A stretch of DNA of 64,000 nucleotides from Gamsiella multidivaricata (lineage: Eukaryota > Mortierellomycota > Mortierellomycetes > Mortierellales > Mortierellaceae), in contig NW_026251744.1 in assembly GCF_025024155.1 (NCBI RefSeq), forward strand, positions 186,001 to 250,000, given 5' to 3'. Position numbers and translations under genes: made by a program. The notes under the pieces are model-generated. The model was not told where the DNA came from. It did not search any database and saw only the letters and a program-made list of their open reading frames with translations. This document shows, in pieces, positions 1 to 11,260 of this stretch. How positions within the stretch are numbered: the first letter of the stretch is position 1; each line of letters begins with the position of its first letter.

Positions 1-1366
1 TCAAAAACACTCAGCGCATGTAAGCAAACACGCATGCCTCCCTTTATTATTTCACATGTGCACACATCAAAAAATAACAACCAAGCAAGCAAATAATCAT
101 GCAAGCAACCATGCAAACAACCATGTAGCCAAGCAAGCACATAGTATGATACGATCCCTCTAACACACATCCTCTTTTTTTTTTCTTCTTTTCTCGCCTT
201 CTCCTTCTAGCCATACAACATATACCCCGTTCTCACTCATGGGACACATTGGCCTGATTCTTTACCGTATCATCATGCTCCTCGGCACTCCGTCTCCCTT
301 CCAGCTCGTCTCCTTCACCCATCTCGTCTACCTCACCGACACGGCCTTCCACATCTTCTCCTTGGCCTGGCATCTCCTCCGCTTTCCGAAGCTCGAGCGC
401 ATTACCGTTATTTATGGCACCTGGGTTGTCTGGATCGGTTGGGGCCTCGCGATCTGGCTCTCAGATCCGGACATGGAAATCCATCAACAGGAACATCGCG
501 CTGCTTTTGGAATCGGTCAGGATGTCAGGACAACCACCAGCGGTCATCATCGCTTTTGGTCTTACCGACCACAGCATCATCATACCTATGGATCGAACGA
601 CAGTATCGACATCAACCAGCTGTTGCCGCTCGCGCCCTTTGTGAAGAAGTACAGCAATTGGTATATTCTCTACATGCCTGTGGCGACCTTTCTGGGCCTG
701 TTGATGTTCAGACGGAACCTCTGGGGCCTAATCTCATGGGAGCATCTGACGAGGATGGATCAGATTGGACAGCTCAAGTACTATCGGGCCTGGTGTCTGT
801 CAGGCGTCGGCGCAGGATGGGCAGTCGCTTGGAGATTCTGTCGGTGGTGGTTTCATGTACCCTACATGCCCATGGATGACCCGACCTTCTGTCGATATGC
901 GTCAGGAAAGAGCTGTCTGGATCTTCTGGAGGCTGCGGCGGCTGCTGAACGATCATCTTCATCTGCGTCCGGGTACTTTGGACATGGTGCACCTACGGTG
1001 GTGAGGTACAGGACCGACGTGATCGAATTTGGATTCTGGCCGATGATCCTCTCGAACTTGGTGATGGGCCTGATCCTGATGTGCTGGTGGAGTTTTTGGA
1101 CCTTCCAGTACCAGGGCGTCGTCTGGCGTGAGGATTTGAAGGAAGGATGGGCGGTTTGGAAGACGACCACTGGTGGAGTTCAGACAGGACTTGTTACAGA
1201 CGAGGAGCTCCGAAAGAGCGTCAAGGACTGGGCTGGAACCCACCACCATCACCAGCAACATCAGCACCGAGACCACCATAGGACTCAAGGAGGACACGCG
1301 AACGGAACAGCGGCATCGCCAACTCATCCTCCATACTCTGGCTCAACGACGCCTTTGCATTCTTGA
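1..1366 (+). CDS. Multi-pass membrane protein, 3' part of gene
   Basis: Function not recognised. A terminal exon of about 385 codons (211-1366) follows a pyrimidine-rich tract and a CTTCTAG acceptor. A donor (GTAAGC at 20) and an in-frame upstream exon end (1-19, phase 2) suggest an intron at 20-210, so the true start lies outside the window; the first ATG at 239 is probably internal. About six hydrophobic segments can be seen: ILYRIIMLLG..., TDTAFHIFSLAW, ITVIYGTWVVWIGWGLAIWL, WYILYMPVATFLGLLMF, GVGAGWAVAWRF and MILSNLVMGLILMCWWSFW. The C-terminal tail (from about codon 335) is His/Gln/Thr-rich and low in complexity, so probably disordered. Many Trp residues sit at helix ends. An integral membrane protein is clear; transporter, enzyme or scaffold cannot be told apart. 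Confidence 0.6.
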
Positions 1367-3597
1367 ACAAATAATCCCCTCATCTTTAATGCACATATTC
1401 ACAACCACTCTTCTTACCTGCGATACCCAAACAAACCCACGCAGCAGGAACTCTCCATTCTCCGCTGTACTCGCTATTGTAGTCCACTTTATAGACACTA
1501 TCCCACTTAATATGCTTCCACATTGTACAATACAAATTAACAAGCTCAAGCTGCGAATATCATGGTCTCTTTGGTCGGCATTACCACTGTCATCGTTGTC
1601 ATCATCATCGTTGTCGCCGTCATTACGGTCTCCAGGCCTCTGTTATTCTCTCTTGTGGATAATAAGTGCCTGTGTGTGGCTTCTCGCATCTTAACTGGCT
1701 TCTTGGGCTTGTTCTTGCACAGACTGCTCTTCGTGTAGTCTCTGCTCCCGTCTGCTTCGAGTGAGACGCGATAGTAACCATGCGCCGTCCGCTCAAAGTG
1801 AGAGCCTCCGCAGTCCAGTCGATCCCAGCCTAGCACGGTGCCCAGTGCGTCGGGTCTTTCGTGCCCTGTCGATCACCCCGAATCTATCAAATTACTTGAC
1901 ACATCAAGTCTGAAAATGAAGATATGAAGAAGCTAAGTGCGCTCCACTCCTCCCACTTCTCTCCCCTTCTTTCTTCTCCACTCCATTCCCTCTGCCACCG
2001 TCCCACTCGACCCCTCCATCACCTCCCTCGTCACCAAAATGGTTGCCCTATCCCACCAAAAAAATTTCTTCTAGCTCGAGTGCCTTTGTGCACTTGGCCG
2101 CCTTTCGCATGAGTCGTCTCGCGGTCTAGTGGCCTCGGAGCTGAAGAGCTGGCAGACTCGAGGTGAATCATGGCCACCAAAGCACTCTGGCGCTTTGAGT
2201 TCTGTATCAAAAAAAATTAAAAAAAAAAATAAAAAAAAACGACCCCAATAAGGTGCACATGAAGCACAGCAATAACTGTCTTGAGCCCTATCTTAGAAAA
2301 GAACACGCACCCGAATAAGGAAATCAGCTTAGGTGTCATGTGGTGTACCGGGCGAAGAAGGTTCTCCATAATTACACATTGCTGTGCATGACAGCTGGAC
2401 GTGCCACATTATCATTCTTTTCTGGGGCGAACAACCTCAGCTCGGAGATGTGTACCGCCATGTGGAGCAAACATACTAGTGGACAGAGAGTAGAAAGCAA
2501 AATGCGTCCCTGGCATTTTTTATTTTTTACTTGACCATGGAATGATGGTTGAGCCATACGGGAAATACGGGCAGTAAGCACGAGTTGAAATAAAGATCTC
2601 TTGAGGCTGGATATCATCCATTGGAGCTGTCCAGAGTCTACCTGGTGGCGAGCTAGCGAGATCCATTTGTCAGTGTAATCGATTGGGTAGGTGGAGCTAT
2701 GATCTTGCATTTAGTGCAAGTTCAGTCCGCTGACTACGTCCTTAACAGATGGGCTTTGCACGCTCTCAGGCCTGCACTAAAATAGACGATTGCAGAACAA
2801 AGCGATGTAGTGCACCTGCCTGCTTTCGTCAACGAAAAAAAAAAACGGTGCAGGAGCAGAGCGTTGTTTTCTGCAGCAGATGACATGCAGCAATTTGTAT
2901 ACAGCTGGGCAGGGTCGCGACCTTGGCGGTGGTGATAAAAGTGCAGAGAGATATAGTCGAGCGTGGCGTGCATGATCGATGGAGTGAGTATGTTGCAGAC
3001 CTAGCGCACAGCTGCACAACTAATGATGGTACTGCTAGCGGCTTAGTGTTTCCTGACACTTAGCTTCGCTTTGAGCATTTTAATATCAATATTGCACGCA
3101 GCATCAGCGACGACTTTGATTCAAAAGCAATAGCCAGGCCAGGACCAACACCATGTGGCAGGCAAATATTCAATCCAACACTCTCAAGGAAGGCAAAAGT
3201 ACATATTTGCAGGTCGAGATATCAAGACCCTACCTGGTACCTAACGAGGCAATGCGGTTACAACCATCGACACAAAACGAACTGGTTCAAAGTACGACTT
3301 GCAGAACGGATCAAAGTCAAGGAAATCATAGCTGTGGGTTTAGCCCAAGGAAACGCCTGCTCAGCGTGCGAATTTGTTGCATGTCGCTGCATCGTGGGCT
3401 CCTTCACGCACGCGTCGATATGCTTGGACAGGAAATTATATTTGAAGACGAAACAGACTACGCCCAAAAGAGTACCGCACACGTTGCAGAGTGATCTGGT
3501 TCAGAGTGAATGCAGAAAGCAGCATGAGCGATGCACCTGGCCTGTCCTTATTCCCCATGAACCCTGCTTTTCCCACCCTTGTTTCTTTGTCATCTTT

Positions 3598-3642
3598 GTA
3601 AAGTAAAGCAAAGTAAAGCAAAGTAGAGCAAAGTAAATAGGG
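3598..3642. repeat. 10-bp tandem repeat, A-rich
   Basis: About four head-to-tail copies of a 10-bp unit, AAAGTAAAGC, one with a single change (AAAGTAGAGC). No flanking gene uses it; simple minisatellite. Confidence 0.85.
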
Positions 3643-4681
3643 TAAGACCCCCCGAAGGAGGCCAAAAAACCCCCAAGGCCAAGAACCCCCAGCTATTTAG
3701 CCAGTGGTCAAGCACCTCAAGGGATGCTACGCGCCATGCTGAGCAAGCACGAAGACTTCGAGGGGAAAAAAGAAAGAGAGGTGGATTGGTCTTTTTATAC
3801 TACACAGGAGGTAGTCACTTAGTGCAACAACTGATCACTGATCTGATCGTTGGACCGCACTGGCCGGTTGACAATTGTGGGACCCTCGATCCAAAAACGC
3901 AGCAGTCAATTTGCATGCCCGGAATAGCGCATGACTTCTGTTCATCAGCGCTGTAGAGAGTGAGCTTCAGGCGAGTTTTAACAGCGGTCAAGGAAGGATC
4001 CCTCCAGGCACACACGCATATACGCACACAACACACACACACACACACAATCAAACAACGCTGCAGACATCCTGCTTCCTTCACTGCCCCCACTGCTCCA
4101 CTGCTCTGGACCTTCAAGAGTCGGTTTGCTAATCAACACAGTCCACCGCATCGAACTGGAGTATGAACCTTGACCACTCTGACATCTCATAGTACCTGAG
4201 CCCACTCTTTTGATTTGTTTACCTCGCACGTTATTTGACTCTCTGCTTCGCCTATCAGTGTCCCCTGATCCACCTAAGAGCTGCAGTAGCCATACAGCTG
4301 CAGCGGACCGCCACAGAGACCAGCAGAATTTCAGAAAGATATGCCTTCAGGGCCCAACCTTTGCTTCCCGTCGACCCTACGATTGTTTATTTAGTATTAA
4401 AAAAAATGAAAAGAAAAGAAAGAATAGCTGGTTATAGTCTAGTCGATCCGTTAGCATAAGTGCGATACAGTACATAATTGCCATGTCCTGCTTTCTCACT
4501 TACACGGAAGTGCGATCGATAGAGGGCTTTCATTTCAATAACTTGGCCACCCAATCTGCAACCATCCCACATCCACATCCTACCTTCCTGCCGATCTCTG
4601 CCTTTCCGAGAGATCTGCGGTCCACCAAGATTCTTGCCCAAGCTGAGAGAGATAACTATGGATTACTGGGTGTTCAGATAC

Positions 4682-4703
4682 GGGGGGGGGGGGGGGGGGG
4701 GGG
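4682..4703. repeat. Poly(G) tract, about 22 bases
   Basis: An uninterrupted G run in intergenic DNA. Exact length is uncertain because such runs are error-prone in sequencing. Similar runs occur at 6785-6807, 10778-10803 (C) and 40688-40709 (C). Confidence 0.85.
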
Positions 4704-5049
4704 AAAGACATGGGGTGCCATTTAGCTCATTTATCATCTCTAGTCGAAAATGGGGGTTTCTAGTATTATACTGACCGGGTTCACAGCATTAGGCCACTCA
4801 TTTCATTCCGCCATGGAGCTATATATTCCCAAGTAAAAACCATGCAAACCGAAAACTGATCTTGCGCAGAGCTGCAAATTCAATTGAGATTTTATTATCA
4901 CCATCCAAGGTCATTTTGAGTGAACTATAAAAAAAAAAGTACCGCAAAGTTGCCGGAATGTTCCCACGGCTGTTATGTTGTTCCTCAAAAAAAAAAGAGA
5001 GAGAAAGAGAGAGAGAGAGAAAAGTTCAATCCGACCCGGGGAGGTGTCG

Positions 5050-6710
5050 TCAGAAGTGATAGGTGACCTCCTTCTCGGTAGTCGTGTAGAGGACTTCGCT
5101 CCTCTTGAACCCATTGAACTGACTCGCTGCTGTGATCGTGTACGCGCCCATGTTCTCAAAGTACATCCAGTCCCCAGACTCCAGCAGCGGCAATCGAGTC
5201 TTGCTCGTGATGCAGTCGATGCTGTCACACGTCGGACCCCACACCGAGGCCAGTCCTCCTTGCTCCTGCTGCATGTCCTGCATGTAATGAGCATCGTAAG
5301 AGAACTCGCCGTCGCGGAACAAGACCTTTGGCTCGCAGATCTGGTGGTCAAACATAATGCAGTTGAAACTGCCATACATCCCGTCGTTGATATAATACAT
5401 GTGCTTCACCTCCTCCTCGTCCTCGCCCCTGTTCCCGTCCTTGTCCTCGGAGGCGGCAGCAGTAGCAGTAACAGACTGGATCGTGCGTCGGGCAATAACC
5501 TGTGTCGCAAGCGTGAACGCCGAGCCCACATAGTACCGTCCTGGCTCTGCAATGACCCTAACTTCAGGTCCGAACAGCCTTTCCACGGTCTGTCCCAAAA
5601 TCAAGGCCACCTTCTCGAACGTGATCCCCTCCTTCACATGCGCCGATGGGAACCCGCCTCCGACATCCAGGAACTTGAACTCGTAACCGTACTCGATCGC
5701 TTGATCAAACACTCGGCGCGCCCGGATGACGGCCTCACCGAACGCCTGAGCATCAAAGCATCCAGATCCGACATGGAACGAAACCCCGATCACGTCCAAA
5801 TCGAGCTCCCTCGCCGTCGCCAACAATCCCTCCACGGTGTCCAGGGGCGCTCCGAATTTGAGTCCGAGCTTACAAAGGGATTTGGAGTCATCGGTCAAGA
5901 TTCTCAGGACGAGTTGCGCATTGGGATGGAATCGTTTGATCTTGTGGAGTTCCTCTGCGTTGTCAAAGGTCATCATCCGGACATTGTTCGTGTGCGCGTA
6001 TTTGACGAACGCGTTCTGCTTGCAGGGATTCGCGTAAATGATCCGTGTGGGATCGACGCCGAGATCGAGGATGGATTGGATCTCGTTTTTCGAGGCACAA
6101 TCGAACCCAGTACCCAATGAGGCCAACAATCGGAGGACCATTGGGTCGGGGTTGCACTTCATCGCTATTTTAGTTTTTTAAAGGATAAGAAAGGATGGGT
6201 TAAAAACGTCATGGGTATGTATGATATAGAGTTAGCTCACGTCAGAAAAAGGACAAAAAAAAAAGTTTCTATGGCGCTTAGATAACGAAATACACACTAG
6301 GCAACAAAACAAAAAACACCGTTCCCTTATCAAAATCAATTGGATCCATTGGATCCATTCATGAGTCTAACTCACATAAACAAAAAAACAAAAAAAAACT
6401 TACCAAAGAACGGCTCGATACGGGGCAAGAGGGCCTTCCATCGGAGATGCTGTCGATAGACTTCTCCCAGATCCGCGACATAGAACGCACACTCTGCCTC
6501 AGCATCATCGCTCGCGGGGTCAAACGAGTTCAAACGAGCCTCGAGCATCTCTGCGACTCCCAATGTCTGCACTTGCGGCAGCTGATCCGACTCTGTAGCA
6601 GCGACGGCGGCGGCAGTACGGACACGCGACTTTAGGGCCTCGACCAACGTCGGTCGCACCAACGTCGGGATCACCTCGAATTGCTTCTGCTGATGAGAAA
6701 TGTCGATCAT
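5050..6710 (-). CDS. Ornithine decarboxylase (group IV PLP decarboxylase)
   Basis: Converts ornithine to putrescine, the first step of polyamine synthesis, in the cytosol. Two exons: 6710-6404 and 6164-5050, with a 239-nt GT-AG intron; 473 residues, normal for fungal ODC. The frame closes exactly (307+1115 nt). The PLP lysine sits at the junction: exon 1 ends IEPFF, and exon 2 restores A-M-K-C-N-P. Other family marks: HVGSGC, GGGFPS (phosphate loop), EPGRYYV (PLP ring Glu), YINDGMYGSF and WGPTCDSID with the catalytic Cys; the C-terminus has GDWMYFENMGAYT. An acidic low-complexity insert (about DEEEV) lies before HMYYIND. The start at 6710 (MIDISHQQKQFE) is chosen because the frame upstream is a Pro/Leu-rich translation of a GA/G-tract leader. 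Substrate-binding features favour ODC over arginine or diaminopimelate decarboxylase. Confidence 0.95.
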
Positions 6711-8914
6711 CGTTGAAGAGAGAGAGAAAGAGAGAGAGTGTATGTGGAGGGGAAGGGAAAGCTGGGGAACGAGCAGCGGGGGGCGGGGGGGGGGGGGGGG
6801 GGGGGGGAGATTGGAGAGAGACACAGAAAAGGATCTTCAGAAAGAAAAACTAGAAGGGGAAGCGGAAGTGCAAGCCTTCCCAATATAAAAAAAAAGGTCT
6901 TTGGTTGGGATGGGATGGGTTGAAAGTGCAAAAGAGGGTGCGTGCCTGGGTTCAGACTTCAGACAAGACCCTGGGTTTCCGGGAGCCAAGGAGGCGATCG
7001 CCGAAAGAGATGGGACCTAAAGTTGCTGTTGCGTAGCGCCGTGATGTTAACTAGCAAACCGAGCGGAGACGGTCTGCTGAGGGTTTGGAAATGGGTGGAA
7101 GCCCGTGTAGGAGGACTCTTTTCAGGCGGAAAAGAGGGAGGTGGTGGGTTTGTTAAAAGAAGAAAGCAAAAAAGACAAAGAAGCGGCAGAGAGTGTAGCT
7201 GTCCAGTGCAGAGGTGTGTGGAATGGGAAGAAGGTGGGGGAGAGAGAGCGAAGGATAACGAAAAGAGTGGGATGGGGAAGAGTGTGATGGAGTGTTTTGA
7301 GTGAAAAAGAGGCGGCAGAGGGGAACGGGCGGGGCAGCCGTTTTTATACGGGCACTAACGCAGAGTTCAGATTACGCTCAGAGTGGGCTGTGGAGTGCTG
7401 TCATGCACCGCGTGCGCATCATTAATTGCGGGACTCCAGTCTATTTTTTACTTTTATTTTTTATCTTTTATTTTTTATCTTTTATTTTTTATCTTTTATT
7501 TTTTATTTTTCAGCCCGACATGTGCTGTGGCCCCTTTTTCACCAGTGGGGGAATGGCATCTTCTTTCATCTCAGCCTGGGTCCAAGGGAGCGGGGGACCA
7601 TAATCCTCACCACCATCGCCTCTCTCTCTCTCTCTCTCTCTCTCCACACACCTCTCTTCAAGCTGATCTGCAACAGGACTCTTTGCATCTGGAAGGGCAA
7701 CCCGGTGTTGTCATAGTAGGGTCTGTGTCCTATCCTGCACTCCGCTTATCTCTCCTCTGCAACAACAGTAGATGCATAAACATTTTTGTTCAAGGGAACT
7801 CACCGTTCCTCTGTCAAAAGAAACAAAAAAAATCTCCAGAGAGTACCGAGTCAACATTCGAAAAAAAAAATATAGCATCATCATTTCCTGACGATGTTAC
7901 TACGAACTGCATACAAACACGCACATAGCATAGACCTTGCGCGATTAACACCTGCATGCGGCATATCTTCAAATTGCATTTGGCGGGTCAGCGTCCTAAA
8001 CCCCTCTCCCTCTCCTCTGATGTCCCATCGCCGTCCAACTGAACACATTCATTGGCACGCAAAAGCAGCGTACAACGGGAGAGAGAGTGTGTGAGGGAAA
8101 TATAGACGAAATTGAGTTGAGGCATTTGTGAACGCCTTAACGTAGTACAGGTCCAAGTCGTGCGTCTTTTTTTCTTGGCTCTTTCATCTCGCAGGAACAG
8201 GAACCGGCCTGAGTGAACAATTGCATCGGCAGGAGCAATCTTCGGGACATGAGAATCCTTGGAGGGGGGGAAAGACCACAGACGACCATATCAGATTTGT
8301 ATTTCTCCCGGTGGATAAAAGAGAAAAAAGAAAAAGGAAATACCTGTCCTATCAGCTAGGATAGCAAGGGGATGCATAGAGTAGATGGTTCCTATCTCCC
8401 CTGCCCTTTTTTTTCAACCACTCCTATGGTCAACCGTTATCAAGGAATGGATATTCAGCCTTGCTTTCTTTCTGCGTTCACACTCTTTGACTGACCCGAA
8501 AGCCTTTTGGAAGTACGGTTTGCCGGGGCACGTGCGTTTGCTGTCCAAAAAAATCGATGATGGGATATAAATGAACGTCGATCCGCGTTTTCGTGTACAA
8601 ATGTCCGTGCGCAAACAGTTGCTCTCAAGATTTCAACGCAGACATTCCAGTTCGAGAGCCCGGTTGATTTCGCATCCGGTGTTGACGAATGACAATCGAC
8701 GTGGAGAGCGCCATGAGGGGGGCCAAGGTCTACACCAATCTAGTATATGTAACTGTCAAAGGCTTCTTTCTTTTCTTTTCGTACAATGTATCGAGTCATG
8801 AGCAGATAGATGGATTGCCCGATCCATTCAGATTCATATCTCACACCAGTCAGTAACCGTCAATGCGAATCGGTGCGAGCACCAGTCAACGCCACTACTG
8901 AGTGATCCACTCAA
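6711..8914. other. Intergenic region upstream of ODC
   Basis: The ODC leader and promoter should lie here. It begins with a GA-rich run and a G-tract (6785-6807) within 100 bases of the start codon. Further out are a tandem T-rich repeat (7440-7511) and a (CT)n run (7619-7643). No reading frame longer than about 180 codons, and none with splice or domain support. Confidence 0.55.
7440..7511. repeat. 14-bp tandem repeat, T-rich
   Basis: Four to five near-perfect copies of a unit like CTTTTATTTTTTAT in the ODC upstream region. It makes short Phe/Tyr/Leu open frames that should not be read as genes. Confidence 0.85.
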
Positions 8915-9546
8915 TCCTTGCCCTCATCGATGCTCATGTCTTCGTAATCGCCATCCCTCATCGCTCTCATCCTGCTCCGCCTCCATGGACCTCCTCAGCA
9001 CCATCCTCAGAACAAGGATTCAGCACCCTCCTCACAAGCATTTGCGTCGCAGGCGTGAACGTCCTGACCACATAATACTGACTGCTCAGGCTTCCTCATC
9101 ACCCGGACCTCCGGTCTAAAACATCCCATCCATCCGGTCAGAACACCCTCTGCAACCTTCTCCGACGTAATTTCCAGTTCCGACGTCGTTTTTGCGCCGA
9201 GAGGGGGGGAACCCATACTCCTTTGCCTGTTCAAACATTCGTCGAACCTTGTTCTGCCGTAATCCCTAAACGCGCTCGCGTCCAACCATCCTGGAAAGTC
9301 CACATCGCCTACATCTAAATCCGAGCTCCTTCGCGGTCACGAATAACGCACCCATGACACCCGGGCATACCCCCGAATTCCATTCCCGAACTTGCTGAGC
9401 GATTTTTGAATCGTCTGCCAGGATCCGAAGGATCGTATGAACCTTTTTTTGGAGCTCATCTCTGCATCATTAAAGGCCGGGAGATATACACGGCGAGCAT
9501 GCGCACGTATTTGAGCTTGACCAATGGGCTTGCAAAGGTTTCGCGT
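8915..9546 (-). pseudogene. Truncated, frameshifted ornithine decarboxylase copy
   Basis: DNA similar to the middle of the intact ODC gene, in the same orientation and about 2.2 kb upstream of it. Recognisable blocks in the same order, across several frameshifts, are: a CKQNAF-like region (GLAKVS), DAQAFGEA-like (LDASAF), a TFEKVA-like stretch, GPEVRVIAEPG-like (RPEVRVMRKPE) and the ATQV region. The PLP-lysine exon, the GGGFP and WGPTCD motifs and the C-terminus are missing or ruined. Similarity stops near 9546 and fades below 8930 in the variable acidic insert. It cannot encode an active enzyme; a tandem duplication that decayed is the simplest reading. An antizyme-inhibitor-like role is unlikely because no long frame survives. 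Confidence 0.85.
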
Positions 9547-10186
9547 GGATAGTTTTTTGTAGGAGTTAAGTAAGTACCTTTAAATACCTTGGTTCTGGTA
9601 GAAAAATACACGGTTTTTTAGTAGAGGATGGGTTGCTTGTTTTTTTTTTTTGGTTGGATGCGCTGCTTGGTGGAGGATAGAATCAATACAGATGGGCCGG
9701 TATTTATACGCGGCGCCGGATGGGGAATCATCGATATCTTCAGACGGAAATGAGTTTCCCTTTGCCTCGATTTCCCCAGAGATGGAGCGGGGTTCCCCCC
9801 TGTCCGACATTATTCTTGCTGCCAATTACTGAATCGGATCGATTGGCTTCCAGGCGCGAATGCCTTGAAGGCCCTGTGGTCACTTTTGGATCTTTGGATC
9901 TTCGTAGAAACTCCCCGAGTCTGGTAACTAATCCCTTAAAAAAAAAAAAAAAAGAGACAGACGCAACATCCATAACGGTTCATACGCGCCATAAGCATCA
10001 TGACGATCAGGCTCGTAAAAGTAGACATTCGCTGATCGGCGGTTTTCAGCTGTGTATGTGTTTGTATTTTCTAATAGTCTATAGCTAAAGCTCAATGGAG
10101 TCGATGGGCATCATCCAGGCGTACAAGACACATTCGCAAAGCTCCTCTACTCTGCTTTCTACTACAAGCGCTACCTTATCCATGCT
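9547..10186. other. Intergenic, no gene seen
   Basis: Between the ODC pseudogene and the repeat-containing region. Contains T/A runs (9638-9651, 9938-9953) and no open frame with codon or splice support. Confidence 0.5.
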
Positions 10187-10469
10187 ATGTCATCCATGAA
10201 GTGTTGTCCTCCCATCCGCGACGAAACGCCACAACCAACTCCGCTACATTTGCCTCTGCAGTCCTGTCCGATACCTAGCACCCCCAAGTCGGACGAGCAT
10301 TGCATAAGGGAGGTGAATGCAAACATTTCCGTGAGCACTCAAGTCAGCTTACCGCAGCGTCGTATGCTCTATGAAGAGGTCTGTCCTATCGAAGTTCTGG
10401 ACCATAGAGCTTTTTTCCCTACGCGACACGAAGGTACAGAACTCATTGAAGAAGTCATAGAAGGCTTGG
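10187..10469 (+). CDS. Possible 5' exon of unidentified gene
   Basis: An open frame from ATG 10187 (MSSMKCCPPIRDE...) that reads protein-like (STQVSLPQRRMLYEEV, FFPTRHEGTELIEEVIEGL) up to a GTCAGT donor at 10470, after which the frame ends within six codons. It may be the first exon of the gene continuing at 11261, with the repeat array inside an intron, or a separate gene remnant. Product unknown. Confidence 0.35.
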
Positions 10470-11065
10470 TCAGTATTTGGCCTTAGTTGGTGGAAGCGAC
10501 GGTGGATCGGATCTCTTTGATAGTGCACCCGCCAGACGGGCAGTCGGTGCACCCAATGGACATCTCTCCGCGCCAAACGGGCAGTCCGGAGAGTATGAGG
10601 AGACACACTCACGGAGTCCACCAAGTAAAGGGCGATACTTACCATGATGCACCCGCCAGATGAGCAGTCGATGCACCCGATGAGCATCTCTCCGCGCCAA
10701 ACGGGCAAACCGGAGAGTATGAGGATAGGAGACATGTCGTTGTGGCACTTGTACCATTCTCATCGAAGATATTGGTGCCCCCCCCCCCCCCCCCCCCCCC
10801 CCCGACAACCAGGGTTGACAATGATAAGTCTCCATGACATCCTCACTAAGCTCATCGAAGAGTAAAAGAATAAAAGCAACAAAGACACTTACCTTGATGC
10901 ACCCGCCAGACGGGCAGTCGATGTACCCGATGCACATCCCTCCGCACCAAACGTGCAGACCGGAGAGTATGAGGATAAGAGACATGCCACCATGGCGTCA
11001 AACGGGTTGACAGCGACAAATCTCTATGACACCCTCACTAAGTCCATCGACAGCAAAAAAAAGCA
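10440..11065. repeat. Diverged direct-repeat array, about 2.5 units
   Basis: A block of about 76 bp occurs three times, near 10525-10602, 10644-10722 and 10901-10978, all in the same orientation at roughly 80-90% identity by eye. A second block (near 10812-10865 and 11003-11057, with a weak relic near 10440-10465) follows the copies, so the full unit is about 180-190 bp. A 26-base C-tract (10778-10803) interrupts the middle unit. On the minus strand two of the three copies carry ATG, about 31 open codons (MS.ILILSGL.VW...) and a GTAAGT donor, as a duplicated first exon would. Confidence 0.8.
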
Positions 11066-11260
11066 TTCTTCAAACCGTACCTTCATAGTCTTGGATGTGC
11101 AGATGGGAAAGGCGTGTGGTGGCGTGGCGGCATCGCAAAAATATGTGTAGTGTGGCTGAGACCACACCAACACGTCTCAAAAGCCCCAATCAACCTGTCT
11201 TCCCACGGAGGCAGGGACCCTATCCGACAGGAACCCTATTCAACAGGAACCCTATTCAAT

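Larger units (their letters stand above)
1367..5049. other. Intergenic, no convincing gene
   Basis: About 3.7 kb between the membrane-protein gene and the 3' end of the decarboxylase gene. All open frames are short and lack splice or codon support. Visible structure: a short tandem A-rich repeat at 3598-3640, an (AC)n run near 4027-4050, a G-tract at 4682-4703 and a GA-rich run at 4996-5022 just past the ODC stop. A 55-codon hydrophobic frame at 1562-1736 is discussed under findings. Confidence 0.6.

Noticed and set aside
2112..2180. tRNA-like stretch (GGTCTAGTGG ... GGTGAATCATGG)
   Set aside because: Only an A-box-like word is present; no acceptor or T stem can be drawn and the B box is poor.
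4975..6120. A 381-codon plus-strand frame
   Set aside because: It is the complementary shadow of the ODC gene; the minus strand has all PLP-decarboxylase motifs and the plus frame has none.
6711..6824. N-terminal extension of ODC starting upstream of MIDIS
   Set aside because: The added residues are Pro/Leu/Ser runs translated from a G-tract and GA repeat, typical of a leader, not of ODC.
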